Assembly (NCBI GenBank): GCA_041178545.1
Contig: JBEGVB010000172.1
Location: forward strand, 1-7,917
Direction: 5' to 3'
DNA length: 7,917 bases
From: JBEATZ01 sp041178545
Lineage (GTDB): Bacteria; Planctomycetota; UBA1135; UBA2386
Each line of letters begins with the position of its first letter. The first letter of the stretch is position 1. The position numbers were made by a program, and so were the translations under genes. Positions 1 to 6,328 of the stretch are shown one piece after another. The notes under the pieces are model-generated. The model had not been told where the DNA came from. It did not search any database and saw nothing but the letters and a program-made list of their open reading frames with translations.

Positions 1-692
1 GTCTCCACGCCCAGGCCCTGTGCCCTGCGTCCCAGCACGTGGTGCACGAGGTGCCATGCGGCAAACGTGAGGTGGCCCTTGCCGCAGCCCACGTCGACGA
101 AGCGCAGCGGCGGTGCCTCGCGCGTTCCCTCCCACCCACAGTCGCGGGCGAGGTGCGCGAGGATCTCGACGTAGCGATCGAGCTGGGTGCGCTTGTCGGC
201 AAGGCGCGGGCGAGTCCTGCCCTCGGCGTCCACGAGACCGAGGCCGTGGAGCCACGGCTGCGCAGCCGGACCGAGCAGCGTGGGCCGCGCCACGTCGTGC
301 GTGCGCGCAGGCGCCACCGGCTGTGAGGGCTTGTGCCGCACCAGCCGTGCGACCCCGTCGCGGTCGTGCTGCAGCTGCCAGTCGGCAGCCGTGGTCGCGA
401 GCAACGCGGACCGGAACCCGCGCAGTTCGGCAGCGAGCTGCACCATGCCCTCGGCGAGCGGCAGGTTGGCCACCGTGTCCCTGCGCGACTCGCTGCGGGT
501 GCAGGACAGCACGAGGGCGCCGCGCTGCTCGACGAGGCGCACGGCCACGCGCTGCACGGGCTGCGACGCGTCCGCGGGCGAGGAGAGCACCAGCCGCACG
601 AAGGTGCGGTCCTCGCAGCTCGCGCGCAGTCGCTCGGTCAACTCGTCGTGGACGCCCACCGCGGCATGATGGGGTCGCAGGCTGCCCGCCAC
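1..692 (-). CDS. Class I SAM-dependent methyltransferase, partial (C-terminus off left edge)
   Basis: Reverse-strand translation gives 230 visible residues with no stop before the window edge. The decisive motif is the SAM-binding motif I, RFVDVGCGKGHLTF, with D200-V-G-C-G-K-G206 counted from the GTG at 692. Just before it is KRTQLDRYVEIL (residues 167-178), a basic/aromatic helix that often precedes motif I in a bacterial methyltransferase family resembling Pfam Methyltransf_32. The visible part ends at GVE, whose Glu230 would be the motif II acid contacting the SAM ribose. The roughly 165 residues before motif I would be a substrate-recognition domain. No signal peptide is seen, so it is probably cytoplasmic. 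The substrate is unknown; an RNA target is possible but not shown. The start is uncertain: GTG at 692 is used, but GTG at 659, giving a start GVHDELTERL, is an equally good choice, and neither has a Shine-Dalgarno site. It follows the HEAT-repeat gene by 42 bp and may be cotranscribed with it. Confidence 0.85.
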   Translation of the reverse strand, partial: MAGSLRPHHAAVGVHDELTERLRASCEDRTFVRLVLSSPADASQPVQRVAVRLVEQRGALVLSCTRSESRRDTVANLPLAEGMVQLAAELRGFRSALLATTAADWQLQHDRDGVARLVRHKPSQPVAPARTHDVARPTLLGPAAQPWLHGLGLVDAEGRTRPRLADKRTQLDRYVEILAHLARDCGWEGTREAPPLRFVDVGCGKGHLTFAAWHLVHHVLGRRAQGLGVE

Positions 693-706
693 AACGGCGA
701 GGCAGA

Positions 707-730
707 CGGGCCCCGCGACCGTGGGGCCCG
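707..730. terminator. GC-rich hairpin between HEAT-repeat and methyltransferase genes
   Basis: CGGGCCCC (707-714) and GGGGCCCG (723-730) are perfect inverted copies with an 8-nt loop, giving an 8-bp all-GC stem. It begins 5 nt after the stop codon of the exported HEAT-repeat gene and lies within the 42-bp gap before the methyltransferase. There is no T-run on either side, so it is not a classical intrinsic terminator. It could stabilise the upstream 3' end, attenuate read-through into the methyltransferase, or be an accident of the GC-rich sequence. The inverted repeat itself is seen directly; the role is inferred. Confidence 0.45.
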
Positions 731-734
731 CAGT

Positions 735-3638
735 TCAGCGACCGGTGCCCGCGCGCAACGTGCGCTCGCCCACCTGGCGGATGGCCTCCTCCGCAGCCTT
801 GCGGAGGCCCTCGTCCGGGTCGCGCGTGGCCCACTCCACGAGGTACGGGAGGGCATCGGTGGCGCCCGCCGCGCCGAGCGCAGTGATCGCGAGGAGGCGC
901 TGCGAGGGGTGTCCGGTCATGGCGAGTTCGACCAGCCGTGCCGTGGTGGCCTCGGGCCCCAGCACCACACCCTTGTGGAACCGTTCCCAGAAGGCCTTCT
1001 GTTCCTGGTGGGTACGCAGCCGCTGGAGCACGTCGGCAGTGACCTTGGACACGGCATCGGGCTGGCCGACGAGCAGGCCCAGCATCGCGTCGAGGAATCC
1101 CTCGCCACTCATCGTCGGGATGTCGATGCAGCGCTCCACGGCCCGGACGGCCTCCGTCCTCACACAGGCATCAGGGTCCGCCAGCAGGGCACGGAGCCGG
1201 TCGCGCACCGACCGGTCAAGCGGGCCCCGCAGCTTGCCAAGCGCGTCCACCCGCACCTCGGCCATGCCCAGCAGGCCCGCCCACTCGGCAGCGGTCGGGA
1301 CGCTGTCGCACTGGAGCATCACCCACAATGCCGTGGCCGCCGACTCGGGACGGGCCAGGTGCACACGCACCACGGGGAGGAAGCGCACCATCCACTGTGG
1401 CACTGCGCGTTCGCGCGGGACCAGCTCGAGGAAGTGGTCGCGGGCGAGCGCCTGCTCCATCGCCGCGCGGAGGTCCTCCTGCGTCTCCAGCATCTCGTCG
1501 GTGACCGTGCGGAAGACACGATCGGCGACGGCCGTGGGGATGCCCTCGCCGGCGGCACGCTCGAGGACCGGCACCAGCGCGTGCACGGGGAGCGTGTCCG
1601 CGGACTTCTTCGCGAGGATGGCGAGCACGGGAAGGGGCAACTGCTGGAGCAAGGCGCGCCAGCAACGGGTCAGCTGGGGCTGCAGCCCGGTGGCATTTGC
1701 CCCCAGTGCCGCGAGGGACGTGAGCAGCGGCTCGAGGGCCTTTTCCGACGGGACGACCCGTGGGTCGTCACCCTTGCGGGCGAGCAACCACTCGACCCCA
1801 CGCAGGTCGCCTGCATCGACCAACTTGCGGCACACGGCAGCACGGTAGTCCTGGTTCCACTTGGTTCCCGGCGCACCGAGCATTGCACCGACCGCGTCGC
1901 GGATGCCCGCGTCCTCCGGCTGCTTCTCGAGCAGGGCCAGCAACGCACGGAGCACGTACGGGACCGAGGCGGGTTCGGCCGCGGCAAGCTCGCGCAGCCA
2001 TGAAACGCAGGAAGCATCTCCCATGGCACCCACCGCCTTGAAGAGCGACTCTGCCAGCCAGCTGCCCACCTCGCCCTGCGTACCTGCCCCGAAGAGACTG
2101 GTTTGACCCCACGCAGCTGGCAGCTGCGCACCGCGGAACGACTCGACCATGCGGCGGAGGTCCCCTGCGGGCAGAAGGATGGGTTTCGCGCCGGCGCCGG
2201 CGCCGGCGAGGAGTGGTTGGACGAACTGCACGGGCATCCGGGTCGAGGCAGCGGCAACGAACTGCTCCGGGGTGCACACCCGCAGGAAGGCGCTCGCGTG
2301 GAGTTCTATTTGTCCCCGCGGCATGCCGGGGCTGGCGCGGTCGCCGCGGTAGTAGCCCAACTCGGCGAGGGCCAGCAGGCTCGAACAGCCTGCCGTGCTG
2401 AACGCATCCTCGGCCACCGGTTGTTCCTGCAGGAGGCTCGCAAGCGACTCGCAGGCGACGTCCTGCTCCCGCATCGGACCGGTGTTGCGTGCGACCGAGA
2501 GCATCGCCTCAAGGAGTTGGTCGTCGAGACGGATGCCTGGAAGTCCCCGGAGGTCGACCTTGCCGGTGCCGAGCCGCCCGAGCGCGAGGAGCAGGCCCGC
2601 CCTGGACTGGGACGCGGCCATCTGCAGCACCCGGTGGGCAGCACGGGCCACGGCCGGGTTGGAGTCGTCGAGGGAACGGCGGAGGAAGTCGAAGCGTGCG
2701 GCACTTCCAGCCGGTGCGTCCGCGAAGGCGGTGGCACCCTGGGCGCGCAACCACTCCAGTGCAACGAGTCGAGGCGGTGCGTCCGTCGCTGCAGCGAGCA
2801 GGAGGAACTGGTCCTCGGTGAACCTGCGGGAGACGCCGAGTTGGAGCAGCCGCTTTGCGACGGCTCCCTCGGGGTCCGGGGCCAGCGCGAACTGGACGAG
2901 TACTGGCAGCACGTCGGGTGCGAACTCACCCCTCGAGGCCATCAGCACTGCCATGCGCCCCTTGGGGTCGACCTCGCGCGCGACCTCCTGCAGGTACTCG
3001 ACCGCGGGTGCGTTGCCGAGGGCGAGCAGGAGGTCGGCAAGCCATGCGTAGGTCGTGGTCGACTTGTCACGCTGGGCCCGGAGTGCGGCCACGATGGCAG
3101 GAGGGCCTTCCGCGCCGAGCCAGAGGATGTCCTCACGCAGCGAGTCAGGCGGGCCATTCTGGGTGCGGAGTACCGCGGTGGCACGGTCCACGAGGGACTG
3201 CGCCATGGTCGAGGGGGCGGGGACCGGGTCCTGGGTGGTTCCGGCGAGCAGTGCGGATGCACGCTCTGCGAACGGCCCCTTCGCCGCCACCAGCGGCTGG
3301 AGCGTGGCCCGCGCCTCCTCGGCCCGTCCGAGGCGGTGCTGCAGCGCGCCGAGCCGGAGCCGCGCGACGTCGCGCACGCCTTCTCTCGTGGCGGCGTCTG
3401 CCGCGACCTCGCGGTAGATGGCCTCCGCGCGCTTCAGGTCGCCCGCCTGCTCCTCCAGCAGCATGGCCTCCCGCATCCTTGGTTCCGTCGCCGCAGCCAT
3501 CACGGCACCGAGCCCCGGGAGGTCGCGTGAGGTGGGCGCGGGGTCCTGCGCGGGGCCTGCGGGAGCCTGTGCGCTGGCTGGTGTGCCAACGAGGCACGCG
3601 AGGCAGAGGAGGGAGAGCGCGGGGATGCGGTGGTTCAT
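735..3638 (-). CDS. Exported TPR/HEAT-repeat protein, 967 aa
   Basis: The frame is open further upstream, but the ATG at 3638 is chosen because it is followed at once by a Sec signal peptide: basic residue R4, a hydrophobic core (about residues 5-18) and a signal peptidase I site ASA|QA after residue 23. No lipobox precedes C12 or C15. The mature protein starts with a Pro/Ala linker, then TPR-like helices (about 55-125, AGDLKRAEAIYREVA and LGRAEEARATLQPL). The rest is a long run of paired amphipathic helices. HEAT-like units are clearest at about 808-838 (RDRLRALLADPDACVRTEA) and 897-958 (RLLAITALGAAGATDALPYL, then DEGLRKAAEEAI). Such solenoids usually serve as binding scaffolds; no catalytic motif is visible. 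Nine cysteines fall between residues 396 and 837, a notable number for an exported protein. No Shine-Dalgarno site precedes the ATG; the leader is pyrimidine-rich. It follows the response-regulator gene by 67 bp that hold an 11-bp-phased repeat array, so control by that regulator is plausible. Partner and process are unknown. Confidence 0.88.
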   Translation of the reverse strand: MNHRIPALSLLCLACLVGTPASAQAPAGPAQDPAPTSRDLPGLGAVMAAATEPRMREAMLLEEQAGDLKRAEAIYREVAADAATREGVRDVARLRLGALQHRLGRAEEARATLQPLVAAKGPFAERASALLAGTTQDPVPAPSTMAQSLVDRATAVLRTQNGPPDSLREDILWLGAEGPPAIVAALRAQRDKSTTTYAWLADLLLALGNAPAVEYLQEVAREVDPKGRMAVLMASRGEFAPDVLPVLVQFALAPDPEGAVAKRLLQLGVSRRFTEDQFLLLAAATDAPPRLVALEWLRAQGATAFADAPAGSAARFDFLRRSLDDSNPAVARAAHRVLQMAASQSRAGLLLALGRLGTGKVDLRGLPGIRLDDQLLEAMLSVARNTGPMREQDVACESLASLLQEQPVAEDAFSTAGCSSLLALAELGYYRGDRASPGMPRGQIELHASAFLRVCTPEQFVAAASTRMPVQFVQPLLAGAGAGAKPILLPAGDLRRMVESFRGAQLPAAWGQTSLFGAGTQGEVGSWLAESLFKAVGAMGDASCVSWLRELAAAEPASVPYVLRALLALLEKQPEDAGIRDAVGAMLGAPGTKWNQDYRAAVCRKLVDAGDLRGVEWLLARKGDDPRVVPSEKALEPLLTSLAALGANATGLQPQLTRCWRALLQQLPLPVLAILAKKSADTLPVHALVPVLERAAGEGIPTAVADRVFRTVTDEMLETQEDLRAAMEQALARDHFLELVPRERAVPQWMVRFLPVVRVHLARPESAATALWVMLQCDSVPTAAEWAGLLGMAEVRVDALGKLRGPLDRSVRDRLRALLADPDACVRTEAVRAVERCIDIPTMSGEGFLDAMLGLLVGQPDAVSKVTADVLQRLRTHQEQKAFWERFHKGVVLGPEATTARLVELAMTGHPSQRLLAITALGAAGATDALPYLVEWATRDPDEGLRKAAEEAIRQVGERTLRAGTGR
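2188..2208. repeat. Short CCGGCG hexamer repeat inside the HEAT-repeat gene
   Basis: Three exact tandem copies of CCGGCG (2191-2208), preceded by half a copy (GCG, 2188-2190). They encode the Gly-Ala stretch at about residues 479-484 of the exported protein, probably a flexible loop between helices. The unit is a multiple of three, so copy-number change by slippage would lengthen or shorten the linker without breaking the frame. Confidence 0.6.
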
Positions 3639-3669
3639 GGCCTGAGGAGAGGGGACGGAGCCAGTGCGC

Positions 3670-3713
3670 GTGTCACGGCCGTGTGCATTCGGTGTCGAGA
3701 CGGTGTCAAGCAG
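3670..3713. promoter_or_regulatory. Four-unit 11-bp-phased direct-repeat array (putative OmpR/PhoB-family operator)
   Basis: GTGTC, GTGTG, GTGTC and GTGTC start at 3670, 3681, 3692 and 3703, exactly 11 bp apart. The last two units are longer matches (GGTGTCGAG and GGTGTCAAG). The array fills the gap between the response-regulator and HEAT-repeat genes and overlaps the regulator's stop codon (3706-3708). In the direction of the downstream gene the units read as (T/C)(T/C)GACAC, and the unit farthest from the start contains TTGACA, a good -35-like hexamer. Direct repeats at 11-bp spacing are established for PhoB (CTGTCAT units) and for PhoP of Bacillus. A site for the adjacent regulator is therefore the natural reading, but it is inference. 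I see no convincing -10 element between it and the ATG at 3638. Confidence 0.5.
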
Positions 3714-4431
3714 GGTCCTGCGGCGACTGTGTGCATGGCCCCGGGTCGAGCCGGTAGCCCACGCCGTGGACGGTGAGCAGGTGGACCGGCGCACGCGGGT
3801 CGAGCTCGACCTTCTGGCGCAGGTGCAGCAGGTGGGTGTCGACAGTGCGGTCTCCCACCGAGGCGTCCCCACCCCAGACCTCCTGCAGGAACTGCGTGCG
3901 GCTCACGACGCGGCCGCGCTCGCGCCACAGCAGCGCGAGCATGGCGGCCTCGCGCCGCGACAGCCGGTGGACCACGCCACCCACGCGCACCTCGTGGGCA
4001 TCGAGGTCGACGCGCGCCGTGCCGAGGGAGAACCGGCCCGACGGACGCTCGGGGGCCGGGAGGGCGTTCCTGCGCAGTTGCGCGCGGATCCGGGCGAGCA
4101 GTTCGCGCAGCGAGAACGGCTTGGTCACGTAGTCGTCGGCACCGAGTTCGAGGCCCAGCACCTTGTCGCCCTCGCCCGAACGCGCGGTGAGGACGAGCAC
4201 CGGCGTCCGCGCGTCGCGGCGGCGGAACTGCCGCAACACCTCGAGCCCGGACGGCCCGGGCAGCATCACGTCGAGGACCAGCAGTTCGAATGCGTGGTCG
4301 CGCAGCATGGCGAGCGCCTCGTCGCCGTCCGCCGCCGTGTGGACATCGAGGCCCTCGCCCGTGAGCGCGTCGCACAGCGTGGTGCGCAGCACGCGGTCGT
4401 CCTCCACCAGCAGGATGCGCGGCGCGCTCAC
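3706..4431 (-). CDS. OmpR/PhoB-family response regulator, 241 aa
   Basis: The DNA-binding output half of a two-component system, cytoplasmic. The N-terminal receiver (about 4-118) begins RILLVEDD, whose D11-D12 bind Mg2+. The phosphoacceptor is D54 in LVLDVMLPGPSG, the switch Thr is T82 in VLTARS, and the conserved Lys is K104 in YVTKPF. The C-terminal winged helix (about 133-228) shows the usual LSRREAAMLALL, a recognition helix around residues 194-209 (VGDRTVDTHLLHLRQK) and the wing ending HGVGYRL. All signature residues are intact and the length is typical of the family. The start is GTG at 4431, overlapping the kinase stop as GTGA and preceded by a strong GGAGG. It is very probably cotranscribed with, and phosphorylated by, the kinase encoded just upstream. 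PhoB, PhoP, KdpE or CpxR-type subfamily membership cannot be decided from this sequence, so no symbol is given. Confidence 0.96.
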   Translation of the reverse strand: MSAPRILLVEDDRVLRTTLCDALTGEGLDVHTAADGDEALAMLRDHAFELLVLDVMLPGPSGLEVLRQFRRRDARTPVLVLTARSGEGDKVLGLELGADDYVTKPFSLRELLARIRAQLRRNALPAPERPSGRFSLGTARVDLDAHEVRVGGVVHRLSRREAAMLALLWRERGRVVSRTQFLQEVWGGDASVGDRTVDTHLLHLRQKVELDPRAPVHLLTVHGVGYRLDPGPCTQSPQDPA

Positions 4432-6212
4432 GACATTCCTCCAGTGCCGGCAGGTGCGAGCGGCAGGTCGAACACGAACACGGCACCAGGGCCTGACTGC
4501 GGGTCCGTGCAGTGCAGTTCGCCGCCGTGCCTCCGCACGATGGCGCGCGCGAGGTACAGACCGAGCCCGACGCCGGGCACCGAACCGTGCCGGTGGGCGC
4601 TGCCGCGACGGAAGCGTTCGAACACCGACTCGCGCTCGGCCGGTGGGACGCCCGGTCCGTGGTCGCGCACCTCGACGCGGTACCGTTCCTCGTGCACGGC
4701 GCCGACCACCTCGATGCGCCCACCCGCAGCCGCGTACTTGCGCGCGTTGTCCAGCACGTTGAGCAGCGCCTGGTGCATCGCGTTGCGGTCGGCGCGCACC
4801 GAACAGCCATGCGCAGTCAGCTCCACCTGCACGACGATGCCGTCGCGTTCCGCCAGCGGCCGGAACAACGCGACGGCCTCGCCCGTGAGCGCGCAGGCGT
4901 CCTCGGTGCGCAGGTCGAGGCTGCGCTCGCCGCGGTTGAAGCGGCCGAGGTCGAGCACGTTCTCGATGAGCATCGAGAGGCGCGCGGCCTCACCCGCAAG
5001 CGCACGGTGGTACTCGGCTTCGCGTCCCGCGGGCACCCGACCCTCCTGCAGCATCTCGGAGAGGAGCCGGATCGAGGCAAGCGGCGTCTTCAGCTCGTGG
5101 GTGACGACCGTGAGGAACTCGGCGCGGGTGCGGACCGCCAGCGCGTCGCGGTGCAGCGAGCGCACGGCGAGGAGCGAGCTCAAGAGGAACACGGCACCGA
5201 GTCCTGCGACGGCAAGCGCGAGACCGCTGGGCCGGGCGAAGAAACCGGCAACCGGCACGGCGCGCGCGACGACCGCGAGTGCGTCCGGCACCACGACATG
5301 TGCGTCGGTCGGCAGGTCGGGCCCCGCGACCACCCGGGCGCGAGGCTCGGCAGCTGCAAGTGCAACCGCGAGCTGCGCGGGCTCGACCAGCAGGACGCCT
5401 GCCTCCGGGAACCAGCAGAGCAGGCGCGAACCGTCAGGGACGGCCACGAGGTTGGGACCGCGTGCGCACATGCGGACCCACTCCTGCACCTGCTGGAGCC
5501 GGGCGCGGAGTCGGACGGCCTCGGCGTGGCGCATGGCGCGGTCGGCGTCCCCGAGGTGGGCCATGAGGCTGGTGCCGGGCTGTTCGGGCATGGCCACGAG
5601 CAGCGGGTCGGCCCACGCCGGCACCGTGCGGGAGCGGGCTTGGTGGAGCATCACCGTGGCCGCGAGTGCCGAGGCAACGCGCGGGTCCGCCAGCTGGTCG
5701 GTGCCGGTGGTCGCGAGGGCGGCATCGAGCCGCCCCAACAGTCTGGCCGCGCGCTCCTCGCGCGCCGCGCGGTGCGCGTGCCATGCCGCGGCCGCACAGG
5801 CCGTGAGCCCCGCGAGCCCGCCCGGGCCCTGGTCGCCGAGCAGGTTGTCGTACACCCGCTCTGCCTGCGCGTGGTCCGCGTGCTGGTGCTCGGCGCGCAG
5901 TGCGAGTTCGAGCCGGGTGGCAACCACCGGGTCTGGCGGCGGTGCCACGCTTGCCTCGACCCACCCCACGGCGGACGGGGCCGCGAGCCGACCCGCGGCC
6001 GCGACGTGCCGTTCCCCGGGCAGGTCGGACGCCAGCAAGGCCGCAGAACGCAGTCGGTCGGCCAGAGCCGATGCCACCTGTTGCGCGTCCCGGTTCGCGT
6101 CCAGTTCGACCTGCTGCCGGAACCGTTCGCCGCTGCGGAGCAGGCTCGTGAGGGCGACGGCCACCAGACCCGCACCGGACACCAGTGCAAGCAGGGCGAG
6201 GAGCATCGGCAC
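4428..6212 (-). CDS. Membrane sensor histidine kinase with large unknown sensory region, 594 aa
   Basis: An inner-membrane kinase that autophosphorylates on His and passes phosphate to the regulator encoded next to it. One membrane helix lies at about residues 3-25 and a second at about 328-350, leaving roughly 300 residues outside the cytoplasm. That region is mostly helical, rich in Ala, Arg and Leu, and matches no sensor domain I recognise. Only about a dozen residues separate the second helix from the DHp domain, so there is no HAMP or PAS domain. The H-box is FLTVVTHELKTPLASIRLL with H372. The ATP-binding domain has the N-box NVLDNARKYA (N485, N489), the G1 box DHGPGVP (D517), the F-box FERFRRG and the G2 box GVGLGLYLAR. 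All catalytic elements are present. The start is GTG at 6212; ATG at 6206, two codons in, is an alternative with AAGG at 5-nt spacing. A stop at 6243-6245 rules out a longer product. Confidence 0.94.
   Translation of the reverse strand: MPMLLALLALVSGAGLVAVALTSLLRSGERFRQQVELDANRDAQQVASALADRLRSAALLASDLPGERHVAAAGRLAAPSAVGWVEASVAPPPDPVVATRLELALRAEHQHADHAQAERVYDNLLGDQGPGGLAGLTACAAAAWHAHRAAREERAARLLGRLDAALATTGTDQLADPRVASALAATVMLHQARSRTVPAWADPLLVAMPEQPGTSLMAHLGDADRAMRHAEAVRLRARLQQVQEWVRMCARGPNLVAVPDGSRLLCWFPEAGVLLVEPAQLAVALAAAEPRARVVAGPDLPTDAHVVVPDALAVVARAVPVAGFFARPSGLALAVAGLGAVFLLSSLLAVRSLHRDALAVRTRAEFLTVVTHELKTPLASIRLLSEMLQEGRVPAGREAEYHRALAGEAARLSMLIENVLDLGRFNRGERSLDLRTEDACALTGEAVALFRPLAERDGIVVQVELTAHGCSVRADRNAMHQALLNVLDNARKYAAAGGRIEVVGAVHEERYRVEVRDHGPGVPPAERESVFERFRRGSAHRHGSVPGVGLGLYLARAIVRRHGGELHCTDPQSGPGAVFVFDLPLAPAGTGGMS
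4438..4442 (-). promoter_or_regulatory. Shine-Dalgarno site of the response regulator
   Basis: GGAGG on the minus strand lies 6 nt before the GTG start at 4431, inside the last codons of the kinase gene. It fixes the GTG start and supports translational coupling across the GTGA overlap. It is the only strong Shine-Dalgarno site I find next to a start in this window. Confidence 0.8.
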
Positions 6213-6239
6213 CTTGGAACCCGAGTGTTCGATGGGAAG

Positions 6240-6281
6240 AGGCTAGTCGTGCTGCAGGTGGACGTGTCAAGAAAGCGTCAA
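6240..6281 (-). promoter_or_regulatory. 11-bp direct repeat (Pho-box-like) and possible promoter of the kinase-regulator operon
   Basis: GTGTCAA (6264-6270) and GCGTCAA (6275-6281) on the plus strand start 11 bp apart; on the minus strand they read TTGACG then TTGACA. The 8-mer GTGTCAAG (6264-6271) also occurs in the array ahead of the HEAT-repeat gene (3703-3710). Reading toward the kinase, TTGACA (6269-6264) is followed after about 18-19 bp by TAGCCT (6245-6240), a fair -10-like hexamer some 30 bp before the start. The repeats are seen directly. Autoregulation by the operon's own OmpR-type regulator and the promoter call are inference. The site also sits about 50-65 bp upstream of the divergent rarD start, so it could influence both directions. 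Confidence 0.45.
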
Positions 6282-6328
6282 CCCGCCGCGCTCGCGCCCG
6301 TCACTCCCGCGCCGTAAGGTCCGACCCC

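Noticed and set aside
3..737. Methyltransferase and HEAT-repeat frames are the same frame, separated by a single TGA (735-737), hinting at a read-through fusion
   Set aside because: Same-frame placement has a one-in-three chance and stops are rare in this GC-rich DNA. The upstream protein is exported while the methyltransferase should be cytoplasmic, and a stable hairpin follows the stop. No read-through or recoding signal is visible.
333..3530. Long plus-strand open frames (333-2003 and 2103-3530) opposite the methyltransferase and HEAT-repeat genes
   Set aside because: They arise because GC-rich codons rarely give stops on the opposite strand. Their translations have no domain, signal or sensible composition, while the minus strand encodes a signal peptide, helical repeats and a SAM-binding motif.
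3681..3736. 8-mer GTGTGCAT repeated at 3681 and 3729
   Set aside because: The second copy lies inside the regulator's coding end and is out of phase with the 11-bp array (48 bp apart), so it is probably coincidence.
3639..3872. Extending the HEAT-repeat protein upstream to an ATG at 3872
   Set aside because: The extra 78 residues would overlap the regulator's coding end, are Arg/Ser/Thr-rich with no domain, and would bury the signal peptide that begins at the ATG at 3638.
3664..6246. An 860-residue plus-strand open frame opposite the kinase and regulator
   Set aside because: It is antisense to two genes with every catalytic signature intact, and its translation is Arg/Ser/Ala-rich low complexity, typical of a shadow frame.
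6185..6328. Starting rarD at the ATG at 6185
   Set aside because: It would add 48 basic residues absent from RarD proteins and overlap the divergent kinase start.
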